Shown: positions 1 to 10,137 of the stretch, piece after piece
Numbering within the stretch: the stretch's first letter is position 1
How the letters are laid out: every line of letters starts with the position of its first letter
Source: DASRAJ01 sp035638255
GTDB taxonomy: Bacteria > Bacteroidota > Bacteroidia > Chitinophagales > UBA10324
Reading direction: 5' to 3'
DNA: 64,000 nt
NCBI GenBank assembly: GCA_035638255.1
Contig: DASRAJ010000055.1
Span: forward strand, 1-64,000
Notes under the pieces: model-generated
Told to the model about the DNA's origin: nothing
The model's database searches: none
The model's input: only the letters and a program-made list of their open reading frames with translations
Made by a program: the position numbers and the translations under genes

Positions 1-1664
1 CCACCACCATCACCCCAATCTGTACCTGAACCTCCGCCGTAATAACCACCGCCACCCGAACCATTATATCCATTATCCCCTATACCCGCATATCCTCCAT
101 CATGTCCAATGCCCGGGTTGCCGCCAAACGTACCTTGAAATGGATTATACCCGGCAGCTCCGGGATGGCTGTTTGTGCCGGGTTCTCCACTGTATGGAAC
201 CCAATAACTTGGTGTGCCTTCAATTCCACCTCCACCTCCTCCGCGTGATATGGTTTCTCCTTCGGCGTAACAACCTCCACCTCCTCCACCTCCGCCGCCG
301 GCAGTGATTATATCATCATCGCCTCTTACAACTGCAGATCGGCCTCCGCCTCGTCCGCCTGCACCAGATTGCTTACCACCGCCACCACCGTAGGCTCCGG
401 CACCTGAACCTGTCTCACCTTTTCCTCCAACTACTATAGTGAGTGTTTCACCGGGAGTGACAATGATAGTTCCTGTTACATAACCTCCACCACCTCCATA
501 GGCAGGACATGGATCATAGTTACCTCCCGCACCGCCCGCTCCCCATAGCTTAACAGTAAGCTGCGTTACACCATCAGGAACAGTGAAATATTGATCCGCG
601 CCTGAGTTTTCTGCAAGGGTAGTAAATTGTTGCTTTGAAGACCAATCAGACTTTATATAAGGAGGGTCTATATGGCAAAAAGTTTTGACCTCCCATTTAT
701 ATACTGTGTTTGGTAAAAGTCCGCTAATGGGTTTTGAATGTCCATAGGTGGTTCCATATTTCCATCCGTTGGTGCTTGCAACTTTGTAGCGAACCGTATA
801 ACCTTCGGCTCCTGCAACTGCATTCCATTTTAACTTCGCTGTAGTAGCTGTAATGTTAACTACAGTTAATCCGGCGGGAGCGTTGCAGGATGATACGCCG
901 GTTCCTAAACCTAGAACTGGATTGGCTTCAACTGCATCACCGTCTATACCCGGTACAAAATGGGCATCGCCGAAGCCATTGAAGGAGCCATTTAAACCCA
1001 CCTCACTGTTTTCAATTTCCTGCTGAGAACCCAGTTTATTGTATAGCACAAGGTTACCATCGCCATCATATATCTTGAGCTCATCAATGGCCACTACGCC
1101 CGGGAGGTCGCTTATGTTATCGCATGTTATTAGATTAAACGTTCCGTCAGTGGGTTGTAGAATCGTCTCATCACCATCTTTCTCCCAATGGCTTGAATTG
1201 AGCACATCATCAATGTATATGTCCACTTTGCGTGTGTTGTTACCTTGCGGGAATCCATCTTTATCCCATACGAATTTATAGTGGTGCCATTGGTCTACTT
1301 CACCGGCCTCATAAATATCTTCGAAGTACCACGCGCCAAACGATCCGGTTCCGCAGGAAAAATTACTGCCGACCCTGCCAACCAGGCCGCCATCTGCTGC
1401 GCCATCATTTCCATTGAAGCCAATGTGGTAAGTGCTGGTTCCATCATAGATCTCGAAAAAATGCGGCTCCACTCCTCCCGAGGGTATATATCCACTAAAG
1501 TCAGTCATTTTTGCATCGAATTCGATTGTGCCCGCATCAACAGGCACAACTTCTTTTGGAAAACTGACTGCGGTAATAGGCAGCGTTGTGACGACCTGTG
1601 CGGAAATTTTTGATGTTGAAATGAAGATTGCTATTGAAGCGATGAATAAGATTTTGTTTTTCAT
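1..1664 (-). CDS. Secreted LamG/Fn3/glycine-rich protein, 3' end outside window
   Basis: Reading the minus strand from an ATG at 1664 gives a frame that stays open to the left edge, so the C-terminus is missing. Residues 1-22 form a Sec signal peptide ending in SAQ. A concanavalin/LamG-like beta-sandwich follows (about residues 30-240, with VDIYIDDVL and AIDELKIYDG strands), then an Fn3 domain at about 259-344, then a segment starting TVPDGVTQLTVKLWGAGG that becomes almost pure glycine with aromatic spacers up to the edge. The Fn3 module is nearly identical to those in the next two genes. A T9SS tail is expected beyond the edge but cannot be seen. Role probably surface adhesion or matrix (inference). 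Confidence 0.75.
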   Translation of the reverse strand, partial: MKNKILFIASIAIFISTSKISAQVVTTLPITAVSFPKEVVPVDAGTIEFDAKMTDFSGYIPSGGVEPHFFEIYDGTSTYHIGFNGNDGAADGGLVGRVGSNFSCGTGSFGAWYFEDIYEAGEVDQWHHYKFVWDKDGFPQGNNTRKVDIYIDDVLNSSHWEKDGDETILQPTDGTFNLITCDNISDLPGVVAIDELKIYDGDGNLVLYNKLGSQQEIENSEVGLNGSFNGFGDAHFVPGIDGDAVEANPVLGLGTGVSSCNAPAGLTVVNITATTAKLKWNAVAGAEGYTVRYKVASTNGWKYGTTYGHSKPISGLLPNTVYKWEVKTFCHIDPPYIKSDWSSKQQFTTLAENSGADQYFTVPDGVTQLTVKLWGAGGAGGNYDPCPAYGGGGGYVTGTIIVTPGETLTIVVGGKGETGSGAGAYGGGGGKQSGAGGRGGGRSAVVRGDDDIITAGGGGGGGGGCYAEGETISRGGGGGGIEGTPSYWVPYSGEPGTNSHPGAAGYNPFQGTFGGNPGIGHDGGYAGIGDNGYNGSGGGGYYGGGSGTDWGDGG

Positions 1665-1862
1665 TGTTTAGAGTTTTAGAGTTAAGAATTGTGTTTTGAT
1701 TTACGTCGCTACGCCTGCGACTGGCTGCATACTTCCAAACCTTGTTTCAGAAAAGTGCATTTCGTTAGTAGGGTTTTTTGAGAATCTTTTTCATGGCTTT
1801 ATTTTTTAGATCGTTAATTAATTTCCTCCGGAATCGTCTCTTCAAGTGAAAAGATTAATCAG

Positions 1863-4800
1863 CTATTTCTGATACAACAATTTCTTCTCAACCACCTGAT
1901 CGCTTAATACTACTCTCACCGTGTACCAACCTAAAGATGCTGATGAAGGCATGATGATTTCTTTTTTCAGTTCACCATTATCAACTGCTGCTTTTTCAGA
2001 ATAAATCACCTGACCAAGCGCATTCAATAGGAAAATAGTTGCTGATTGATCGGCACTTGAATTGTCCGTGAGGACTCCTTCGGAGAGTTGAAGATCCAGC
2101 GTGAAGTTTTCAGAAACAGGATTCGGATACAATTCAAGTGAGGCCGGCTGTTCATCACCCATGCGAAGTGAGCCTGTCGTGAATTGCTGCTTTGAGGACC
2201 AATCAGACTTTATATAAGGAGGATCTATGTGGCAAAAAGTTTTGACCTCCCATTTATATACAGTGTTTGGTAAAAGCCCGCTAATGGGTTTTGATGAGTG
2301 ATAGGTAGTTCCATATTTCCATCCGTCGGTACTGGCAACTTTGTAGCGAACCGTATAACCTTCGGCTCCTGTAACTGCATCCCATTTTAGTTTGGCTGAG
2401 GTGCCGGTGATCTTGGCTGCTGAAAGATTAGCGGGTAATGGGCAGCCAACGACTTCGTCAATAATTCCATTGCAGTTATCATCAATGCCATTTAAAACTT
2501 CTGTTGCGCCGGGATGAACGGAAGCATTTCCATCATTGCAATCAGTGCTGTTATAAACATAACCGCCCGGCGCAATGCAGTCCGCAACAAACAAGGTGCT
2601 TGCAATGTCGCCGTAACCATCGCCATCAGCATCGGCAAAAACTGTTGAGCCGCTATCGCATTCAGCGGCAACCTTTACAATCCAGAAATCAAAACTACCC
2701 TCGCTTGCTTGTGTCTTGTCGCCGCTGATTCCTGATTCTGAAATTCCTCCCAGGATATAACCTCCTTCAGCAGTTTGCCGGAGAGAATAAAGACCATCAA
2801 AACCGCTGCCTCCAAATCGCGCATCCCATTGTTTCACTCCATTGACATCTGTCTTTACAATCCAGTAATCATCAGAACCCCAACTCGCCTGTGTTTTGTC
2901 TCCGCTGATTCCCGAAGAAGATCTTCCTCCCAGAATATATCCGCCGTCAGCAGTTTGCTGAACAGTGAGGTCCAAAAAACCATCCAAGCTGCTGCCCCCA
3001 AATCCTGCATCCCATTGTTTCACTCCATTGGCATCTATCTTTACAATCCAATAATCATAACCACCCTGGCTTGCCTGTGTTTTGTCACCACTGATTCCTG
3101 AACCAGAATGTCCTCCCAAAATATATCCTCCGTCAGCGGTTTGTTGAAGAGAATAAAGAAACTCACTGCTGTTGCCTCCAAATGTTGCATCCCATTGCTT
3201 CACTCCATTGGCATCGGTCTTTACGATCCAGTAATCGTCATTGCCCCGGCTTGCCTGTGTTTTATCGCCGTCAATTCCCGAACTCGAATTCCCTCCAAGT
3301 ATATATCCTCCATCCGAAGTTTGCTGAAGAGAATAAAGAATCTCGTCACCATAGCTTCCAAATCGTTTATCCCATTGTTTCTCTCCATTAGCATCGGTTT
3401 TTATAATCCAGTAGTCGCTACTGCCCCGGCTTGACTGCGTTTTGTCGCCACTGTTTCCAGAATCAGAATATCCTCCTAATATATATCCTCCATCCGCAGT
3501 TTGCTGAAGAGATTGAAGAACATCAGATTTTTTACCGCCAAATCGTTTATCCCATTGTTTCTCACCATTGGCATCTATTTTTATTATCCAATAGTCAGAA
3601 CCACCCTGGCTCGACTGCGTTTTGTCGCCACTGTTTCCGGAATCAGAATACCCTCCCAATATATATCCTCCGTCAGCAGTTTGCTGAAGAGAATAAAGAA
3701 TATCATAGTTGCTGCCTCCAAATCGTTTATCCCATTGTTTTTCACCATTATCATCAGTCTTTACAATCCAGTAGTCGAAGCCGCCCTGAGTTACCTGTGT
3801 TTTGTCTCCGCTGATTCCTGAATCAGAATATCCTCCTAGGATATATCCCCCGTCAGCAGTTTGTTGGAGAGAATGAAGTTGATCCTCGCCGCTGCCTCCA
3901 AATCGTGCATCCCATTCTTTAAGCTGATCGCCTTCGTCAATAAGTCCATTACAGTCATCATCCAGACCATTGGCTATTTCTATTGCGTTGGGATTTATTG
4001 CTGCATTCGCATCATCACAATCGGAGTTATCTGTTATGTATCCTGGCGGGGTTACGCAGTCTGCAACAAACAAGCTGTTTGCCGAGTCTCCAAATCCATC
4101 ACTATCATTATCAGAATAAACAGTTATGCCGCCATTGCAGTCGGAAGCAACCTTTACAATCCAGTAATCATAAAGACCCTGGCTTGCCTGTGTTTTGTCA
4201 CCGCTGATTCCTGAATAGGATCTTCCCCCCACAATGTAACCTCCATCAGCAGTTTGCTGAACGGGGATTTCCAAAAATCCATCAGTGCTGTTGCCTCCAA
4301 ATCGTGCATCCCATTGTTTTGTTCCATTGAAATTGGTCTTTACAATCCAGAAATCTATACCGCCTTGGCTTGCCTGTGTTTTGTCGCCGCTGATTCCTGA
4401 ATAAGAAAACCCACCCAAAATATATCCTCCATCAACCGTTTGCTGTAGTGAATAAAAATAATCGTGATCGGCGCCTCCAAACCGTGCATCCCATTGTTGT
4501 ACTCCATCGGCATCGATCTTTACCATCCAATAATCTTCATAGCCCCAGCATGCCTGTGTTTTGTCTCCACTGATTCCTGAATCAGAATATCCTCCTAATA
4601 TATATCCACCATCGGTAGTTTGCTCAAGACAGTAAAGAACATCATTGCCGCTACCTCCAAATCGTTTATCCCATTGTTTCACTCCATTGGCATCGGTCTT
4701 TAAAATCCAGAAATCATAACCATCATGGGGTGCCTGAGTTACGTCACCGCCGATTCCTGAACCGCCCCATCCTCCAAGAATATATCCTCCGTCAGAAGTT

Positions 4801-5528
4801 TGCTGAAGAGAATAAAGATAATCAAAGCCGCTGCCTCCAAATCGTTTATCCCATTGTTTTACTCCATCGACATCGATCTTTACAATCCAGAAATCATAAT
4901 TGCCCCAGCCTGCCTGCGTTTTGTCTCCACTGATTCCTGAAAGAGAAGCTCCGCCAAGAATATATCCTCCGTCAGCAGTTTGCTGAATAGAACGAAGAAT
5001 ATCATCACTGCTGCCTCCAAAGCGTTTATCCCATTGTTTTACTCCATTGGCATCGGTTTTTACAATCCAATAATCCTTTCCCCCCTGGCTTGCCTGAGTT
5101 TTGTCTCCGCTGATTCCTGAACTGGAATATCCTCCAAGAATATATCCTCCGTCAACAGTTTGCTGAAGAGAATAAAGTTGATCATAGTCGCTGCCTCCAA
5201 ATGTTGCATCCCATTGTTTCACTCCATTGGTATCGGTCTTTACAATCCAGAAATCATCAAAGCCCTGTCCAGTCCCTGTTTTGTCTCCGCTGATTCCTGA
5301 ACTAGAATATCCTCCAAGAATATATCCTCCCTCAGCAGTTTGCCGAAGAGAAGTAAGTTGATCAAAGTCGCTGCCTCCAAATCGCGCATCCCATTGTTTG
5401 AGCGGTGCGATTTGCGCCGTTAGAAGCGAGGTTGCCAGAGCATGCAGCATTGCAAAAATTGTGGTAATGTGTTTCCTCGCTAAGAAGCGGGATTTCACAC
5501 TCTGCTTATTTTTGATTGTGTTCAACAT
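1863..5528 (-). CDS. Giant T9SS repeat protein with 14 GGYILGG repeats and two MopE-like metal-binding motifs
   Basis: A 1221-residue secreted protein. I place the start at 5528 (MLNTIKNK), which leaves a normal signal peptide ending near LLTAQ; an upstream in-frame ATG at 5576 would add 16 residues. Fourteen repeats of about 60 residues each carry QWDxxFGG, QTADGGYILGG, SGISGDKTQ and DYWIVKTDANG. Seven repeats are followed by a Cys/Asp-rich motif of MopE type (DGDGYGD, DCDDANA, NGLDDDCNGLIDEG), then seven more repeats and a second such motif. An Fn3 domain and a T9SS type A sorting domain (LYPNPVSENF, ending KKLLYQK) close the protein. Probably a calcium-stabilised beta-propeller-like surface protein; ligand unknown. 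Confidence 0.9.
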   Translation of the reverse strand: MLNTIKNKQSVKSRFLARKHITTIFAMLHALATSLLTAQIAPLKQWDARFGGSDFDQLTSLRQTAEGGYILGGYSSSGISGDKTGTGQGFDDFWIVKTDTNGVKQWDATFGGSDYDQLYSLQQTVDGGYILGGYSSSGISGDKTQASQGGKDYWIVKTDANGVKQWDKRFGGSSDDILRSIQQTADGGYILGGASLSGISGDKTQAGWGNYDFWIVKIDVDGVKQWDKRFGGSGFDYLYSLQQTSDGGYILGGWGGSGIGGDVTQAPHDGYDFWILKTDANGVKQWDKRFGGSGNDVLYCLEQTTDGGYILGGYSDSGISGDKTQACWGYEDYWMVKIDADGVQQWDARFGGADHDYFYSLQQTVDGGYILGGFSYSGISGDKTQASQGGIDFWIVKTNFNGTKQWDARFGGNSTDGFLEIPVQQTADGGYIVGGRSYSGISGDKTQASQGLYDYWIVKVASDCNGGITVYSDNDSDGFGDSANSLFVADCVTPPGYITDNSDCDDANAAINPNAIEIANGLDDDCNGLIDEGDQLKEWDARFGGSGEDQLHSLQQTADGGYILGGYSDSGISGDKTQVTQGGFDYWIVKTDDNGEKQWDKRFGGSNYDILYSLQQTADGGYILGGYSDSGNSGDKTQSSQGGSDYWIIKIDANGEKQWDKRFGGKKSDVLQSLQQTADGGYILGGYSDSGNSGDKTQSSRGSSDYWIIKTDANGEKQWDKRFGSYGDEILYSLQQTSDGGYILGGNSSSGIDGDKTQASRGNDDYWIVKTDANGVKQWDATFGGNSSEFLYSLQQTADGGYILGGHSGSGISGDKTQASQGGYDYWIVKIDANGVKQWDAGFGGSSLDGFLDLTVQQTADGGYILGGRSSSGISGDKTQASWGSDDYWIVKTDVNGVKQWDARFGGSGFDGLYSLRQTAEGGYILGGISESGISGDKTQASEGSFDFWIVKVAAECDSGSTVFADADGDGYGDIASTLFVADCIAPGGYVYNSTDCNDGNASVHPGATEVLNGIDDNCNGIIDEVVGCPLPANLSAAKITGTSAKLKWDAVTGAEGYTVRYKVASTDGWKYGTTYHSSKPISGLLPNTVYKWEVKTFCHIDPPYIKSDWSSKQQFTTGSLRMGDEQPASLELYPNPVSENFTLDLQLSEGVLTDNSSADQSATIFLLNALGQVIYSEKAAVDNGELKKEIIMPSSASLGWYTVRVVLSDQVVEKKLLYQK
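2640..5410 (-). repeat. Array of fourteen 180-bp coding repeats in two blocks of seven
   Basis: The plus-strand marker CCTCCAAATCG...CCCATTG recurs exactly every 180 bp in many places (for example at 3361, 3541, 3721 and 3901, and at 4681, 4861, 5041 and 5221). This is the DNA counterpart of the 60-residue repeats of the host gene. The array is broken near 3920-4140 by the first metal-binding motif, and the second block ends in a related motif near 2450-2660. Confidence 0.9.
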
Positions 5529-5600
5529 AGTTGTTGGATTTTGCTCAGTGAAATAAAATGATAGCCAAATATTCAAAGAACTGGTTGGGGTTAAAGAATT

Positions 5601-8600
5601 TCATTGCACAATCAACTTCTGATTTTCAATTCCATCACGCAGTACTGCGGGAGAAATCATTTTCACGATGTAAACTCCTTTTGGAAAATGATTTGTGTTG
5701 AGCAGCAATGAATGATCTCCTTGCTCCACATCCTCATCCAGCAGTGTTACAATTTCTTTTCCCCTTAAGTCATACACTTTTATATATACATGCGATGATT
5801 GCGGAAGTGTGTCCGAAGGGACTCCTATGGAGAATTGAATGGTTGCATGACCGTCAGCGGGGTTAGGATAAATCTGAAATGAAACTTGCTGTGGTGATTC
5901 ATCAGCCGAGCGTAGTGAGCCGGTAGTAAATTGTTGCTTTGAAGACCAATCAGACTTTACATAGGGAGGGTCTATATGGCAAAAAGTTTTGACCTCCCAT
6001 TTATATACTGTGTTCGGCAATAGCCCGCTTACGGGTTTTGAAGAGTTATAGGTAGTTGAATATTTCCATCCGTCGGTGTTTGCAACTTTGTAGCGAACAG
6101 TATAGCCTTCGGCTCCTGCTACGGCATTCCATTTTAATTTAGCGGTGGTGCCGGTGATTTTACTTACTGAGAGGATAGTAGGTAATGCGCAGACATTATC
6201 GTCAATAATTCCGTTACAGTCATCATCAACCCCATTTGGTATTTCAACGGCACCGGGATAAATACTTGCATCAGCATCATTACAATCTGTAATATAGAAA
6301 ACATAACCGTCGGGCGCAATGCAGTCTGCCACAAATAAACTGTTAGATGCATCTCCGTATCCATCGCCATCAGCATCAGCATAAACAGTTAGGCCACCGT
6401 AGCACTCCGGGGTATATTCCCAGAACTCAAGACCCACCGCAATATATCCTTTTCTCCCAATCGAAAAGCCAATAGAACCCCCGCCTGCGAATTCAGTTTT
6501 CTGCGTCCATGCATCGGTAGAAGGATCATATTCCAAGAAATCATTTCTTGGATACATATCGTAGTAATCTCCGTAAGAGCCCCAACCCGCATACCCTTTG
6601 TCGCCAATGGAGAAACTGACAGTACCCTCTCTTTTACTGAGGCCGGCTCTCGGTGTCCATGTATCTGTGGCAGGATCATATTCCCAGAAATCGCCCAGCC
6701 AACCATTCGTGAAGCTATAACCGGTTCCGACATATCCCTTGTTACCAATGGTAAATGCGGTTGCCCGCATTCTTGCCAAACCTCCGAAATGTGATTTTTG
6801 TGTCCATACATTAGTGGCAGGATCATATTCCCAAAAATCATCGGTACAGCAAATTTCGTGGTTGCCGCAGCCTATATATCCTTTGTTGCCGATTGAGAAT
6901 GCAAAGGCACCTACTCTTCCTGCCCCTCCAACATTGGCTTTCTGCGCCCAGGTATTGGATGCCGGGTCATATTCCCAGAAATCATTCGACCAATTACCAT
7001 CTTCTGTTTCCCCGGTACCAATATACCCTTTGTTACCAATGGAAAATGCCACCCCTGACCCTCTTAATCCTCCTCCATAGTTGGCTCTCTGTGTCCAGGC
7101 ATCGGTGGCAGCATTGTACTCCCAGAAATCACTCCCTTCACCACTGCCGATATAGCCATTATTACCAATAGAAAATCCAAATGCAGCTGAGATTGCACCT
7201 CCCGCGATGTCGTCTTTATGTGTCCAAAAATCACCATCAACAGTACCATCACAATTGTCATCTATTCCATTTATTACTTCTTGAGCACCGGGGTGACTCG
7301 ATGCAATAGCATCATCACAATCGGTGCTGTCGCCAACATATCCCACGGGTGCGCTGCATTCATTCACATGATTAGATAAATCGCCGTATCCATCGCCATC
7401 GCCATCGGCATAGAAAGTAGTAGTTGCAAAACCATTATCCGTAGCTCCATCGCAATTATCATCAATACCATTTGTGCCATCACAGGCACCCGGGCGAATT
7501 CCTGCATTGCTATCATTGCAATCGGTACTATCGAAAACATAACCGCCAGGCACAATGCAATCTGCAACAAACTGGCTGTTAGCTGCATCTCCAAAACTGT
7601 CATCATCTGTATCGGCAAATACAGTTAAGCCAAAGCAGGGAGTGATGTTTTGAAAATAGAAAAAATTGCCGGACCCCTCTGCTGCTATCATATCCATATC
7701 TCCGTCATTATCCAGGTCACCAAAGGCGGGATAAACAACGGATCCAATAGCAGTTAAGCCAAATGGATTGGTTTGTGCAACAGCAAAAGCAGGAGCAGCA
7801 GTGGTCCCTGTGTTCTGCATATAGAAAAAATTGCCGGAACCCGATCCCGTAATCATATCTATATCCCCGTCATTATCCAGGTCAGCAAAGGCAGGAGAAG
7901 TATTAGTTGCAATAAAAGTTAAGCCAAATGGATTGGTTTGTGCAACAGGAAAATCAGGAGCAGAAGCGATCCCTGTGTTCTGCATATAGAAAAAATTGCC
8001 GGAACCCGATCCTGATATCAAATCCAGATCCCCATCTCCATCCAGGTCACCAAAGGCGGAAGCAGCCCGATAACCATGATCTGATAAGCCAAATGGATTG
8101 CCTTGTGCACCAGCAAAAGCAGGAGCAGCAATAGTGCCTGTATTCTGAAAATAGAAATAATTTCCATAATCTTCTGATGCCATCAAATCTATATCCCCAT
8201 CTCCATCCAGATCTACAAAGCTGGGAATAGACCAATAGCCAAGATCCGTTAAGCCAAATGGATTGGTTTGTGCAGCAGCAAAAGCAGGTGCGGAAGGTGT
8301 TCCTATGTTCTGAAAATAGAAAAAGTTGCCCTCGCCTTCTCCTGCCAGCAAATCCAAATCTCCATCTCCATCCAGATCAGCCAGTGCAGAAGTAGAGCGA
8401 TAGCCAATATCCGCTAAGCCAAAGGGATTGGTTTGTGCAGCAGCAAAGGTGATTTCCGGCTGGGCCTGTGCAGCATTGGGCTGAAAGAGCAGCAGGCCGG
8501 CAGACAGCGCTGCCGTTGCCATCCCTAATTTTAGGACCCGTTGCAAGCCAGTGAGTGTCTTAAACAATCGTACGATACGCTTTTGCAGTATGCTTTGCTT

Positions 8601-8696
8601 GCGCAGATTTTTTCCTGCTGCAATAAGGCTATGAAGTTTTCGCCAGGAGCGATTATAGAAACGCACCAGCCCGTTGTAAATGAGTGCTTGTTTCAT
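5601..8696 (-). CDS. T9SS protein with FG-GAP-like, MopE-like and Kelch repeats
   Basis: A 1031-residue protein read from ATG 8696. The N-terminus is long and basic (about 58 residues) before a hydrophobic stretch ending NAAQAQ; a second start at MATAALSAG is possible. Five FG-GAP/VCBS-type repeats follow (LADLDGDGDLDLLAGEGEGN type, calcium-binding DxDxDG). Then come two MopE-like Asp/Cys motifs (NGIDDNCDG), about six Kelch-like repeats (FSIGNKGYIGTG, DFWEYDPATDTWTQ), a third MopE motif (NGVDDDCNGIIDD), an Fn3 domain and a T9SS type A tail (IYPNPADGHATIQF). It lies 72 bp upstream of the neighbouring giant protein on the same strand. Probably surface-displayed; substrate unknown. Confidence 0.9.
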   Translation of the reverse strand: MKQALIYNGLVRFYNRSWRKLHSLIAAGKNLRKQSILQKRIVRLFKTLTGLQRVLKLGMATAALSAGLLLFQPNAAQAQPEITFAAAQTNPFGLADIGYRSTSALADLDGDGDLDLLAGEGEGNFFYFQNIGTPSAPAFAAAQTNPFGLTDLGYWSIPSFVDLDGDGDIDLMASEDYGNYFYFQNTGTIAAPAFAGAQGNPFGLSDHGYRAASAFGDLDGDGDLDLISGSGSGNFFYMQNTGIASAPDFPVAQTNPFGLTFIATNTSPAFADLDNDGDIDMITGSGSGNFFYMQNTGTTAAPAFAVAQTNPFGLTAIGSVVYPAFGDLDNDGDMDMIAAEGSGNFFYFQNITPCFGLTVFADTDDDSFGDAANSQFVADCIVPGGYVFDSTDCNDSNAGIRPGACDGTNGIDDNCDGATDNGFATTTFYADGDGDGYGDLSNHVNECSAPVGYVGDSTDCDDAIASSHPGAQEVINGIDDNCDGTVDGDFWTHKDDIAGGAISAAFGFSIGNNGYIGSGEGSDFWEYNAATDAWTQRANYGGGLRGSGVAFSIGNKGYIGTGETEDGNWSNDFWEYDPASNTWAQKANVGGAGRVGAFAFSIGNKGYIGCGNHEICCTDDFWEYDPATNVWTQKSHFGGLARMRATAFTIGNKGYVGTGYSFTNGWLGDFWEYDPATDTWTPRAGLSKREGTVSFSIGDKGYAGWGSYGDYYDMYPRNDFLEYDPSTDAWTQKTEFAGGGSIGFSIGRKGYIAVGLEFWEYTPECYGGLTVYADADGDGYGDASNSLFVADCIAPDGYVFYITDCNDADASIYPGAVEIPNGVDDDCNGIIDDNVCALPTILSVSKITGTTAKLKWNAVAGAEGYTVRYKVANTDGWKYSTTYNSSKPVSGLLPNTVYKWEVKTFCHIDPPYVKSDWSSKQQFTTGSLRSADESPQQVSFQIYPNPADGHATIQFSIGVPSDTLPQSSHVYIKVYDLRGKEIVTLLDEDVEQGDHSLLLNTNHFPKGVYIVKMISPAVLRDGIENQKLIVQ

Positions 8697-8729
8697 GGGA
8701 TTTAGATTTAAGAAAAAAGTGAAATTGAA

Positions 8730-9815
8730 TTATTCGTTTGCAGAGACTTCATCAGGATTTGCCCAGAAGGTTTGTCCGGGTATGCTGAGTGAGTATTTAT
8801 GTATTGGGTTTATCGTGTTCAAAATGTTTGGTCGAATGGTGTTGGCTAAAATTTTTAAGGAATAGATTTCATCCACACTGGTTTCATATTTCATTTCCAT
8901 AGCAAATGCTTTGGTGGGCACGTGAATTATTTTTATTCCTGCCGTGTCTGCCTTTTCAGCAAAGGAGAGTTTGGCAAACGTGGAAGAGTTCTTTCGTAGT
9001 TTGCTCATGGCCACAAACAGGTAGTCACCATAAATATCCATTCCGCGGCAGTAGCCATTCAACTGCTTTACCACTTCATAGCTTTTTTCTTTGATGTTCA
9101 CTTTGATGATTTCACCTGTGGCGGAAAGCAGCAGATACAATTCACCGCTGTACATCATCGGTGAATGAGGCATTGGTAATTTGTCGAGGATAATTTCATT
9201 GGTTTCTACATCCATTAATATTCCTCCATCAACTATATTTTCTCTCCAGCCTTGTGGTGTGTTCGTAGTTCCCAATGCAGTTACATACTTCGGTTTTCCG
9301 TTGATCAACACCATGCCATTCAGATGGCAGCGGTCTTCTGATAATAGTTCGGTAATAAAAGGTGGTTTCCATTTGGGAATGAAATTATAGTTGCCTGTAA
9401 CCAGGCAAAGACAGGAGAAGGAAGTGTTGATCGCCCAAATACCTTCTTTACCCAAAGCGATATCATGCATGTCAACCTGCCCGGAATAAAAAGTTGCACG
9501 TGGCACAAATAAACTGTCGTATGTATTTTTTTTGTTCGGGTAATGAACGGCTAACTCTCTTGAGTTTTCGAGATAGATCACTTCATCTTTTGTAGCGAGC
9601 ACCATCCGGTCTGCATCAACATCAAATCCCATCGGTTTGCTGAACGTGCGAGGAAGCATAATGAGCCGGTTCTCATCCGATGGACTGATGAAAACCAATT
9701 TGCCGGCCTGGTAAGTGGTAATAGCGATGCTGCAATTCAACTTTAACAACAACTCCGGAAGCTGAGGAGAAAAAGAGCAACTGAAAGGTGCGAAAGATGA
9801 TAGTGGTATATTCAT
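8730..9815 (-). CDS. TIGR03032 family protein
   Basis: About 361 residues from the start chosen at 9815 (MNIPLSSF); an upstream ATG at 9860 adds 15 residues without obvious domain content. The body matches what I know of the TIGR03032 family: ITTYQAGKL near the N-terminus, then RATFYSGQVDMHD, WAINTSFSCLC, KWKPPFI, EDRCHLNG, ALGTTNTPQGWREN, GGILMDV and MPHSP. The family is thought to form a beta-propeller-like fold; its biochemical role is not established. There is no signal peptide or T9SS tail. It lies only 33 bp upstream of the FG-GAP/Kelch gene on the same strand, so co-transcription is plausible. Confidence 0.85.
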   Translation of the reverse strand: MNIPLSSFAPFSCSFSPQLPELLLKLNCSIAITTYQAGKLVFISPSDENRLIMLPRTFSKPMGFDVDADRMVLATKDEVIYLENSRELAVHYPNKKNTYDSLFVPRATFYSGQVDMHDIALGKEGIWAINTSFSCLCLVTGNYNFIPKWKPPFITELLSEDRCHLNGMVLINGKPKYVTALGTTNTPQGWRENIVDGGILMDVETNEIILDKLPMPHSPMMYSGELYLLLSATGEIIKVNIKEKSYEVVKQLNGYCRGMDIYGDYLFVAMSKLRKNSSTFAKLSFAEKADTAGIKIIHVPTKAFAMEMKYETSVDEIYSLKILANTIRPNILNTINPIHKYSLSIPGQTFWANPDEVSANE

Positions 9816-10082
9816 CTTGCAGGTTCTTTGCCTGATGAAATTCTGGAAGTTTACAATCAAAATATTTCTGAAAAAAAAAGCCCCGGTTGGTTCTTACATG
9901 CGAGCTTACTATCCGGTTACTGCACCAATTAACTTTTTATTTTCTCCATAAGGAGACCTTTGGCCAATTCTTAAATCAATATTATTTCACAATGTAACAT
10001 CTTTTTTAAAATAATTGGTAATAAGCTGTTTGTGAAGCAACAGTAATCCGCAACCCCCTTCGTTGTAAAGTCCTTAAAAACA

Positions 10083-10106
10083 AAAGGCGACTTCGCAGCC
10101 GCCTTT
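10083..10106 (-). terminator. Hairpin downstream of the haem c/monooxygenase gene
   Basis: A 7-bp perfect stem (AAAGGCG / CGCCTTT) encloses a 10-base loop, and a T-rich run follows on either strand. It sits about 30 bp beyond the stop of the minus-strand gene at 10138, so it fits an intrinsic terminator, possibly bidirectional. Confidence 0.65.
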
Positions 10107-10137
10107 GTATTTTTTCATTGTTCACTTTCTTTATTCA

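Noticed and set aside
2504..4933. Several plus-strand ORFs of 67-127 codons opposite the repeat array
   Set aside because: They recur with the 180-bp period and mirror the repeats; they are antisense shadows without their own domain signals.
2640..5410. Regular repeats as a CRISPR array
   Set aside because: The unit is 180 bp and continuously coding, with no short repeat/spacer structure.
6164..7618. Minus-strand ORFs in other frames rich in Met and Leu
   Set aside because: Shadows produced by Asp-rich (GATGATGAT) codons of the MopE/Kelch protein.
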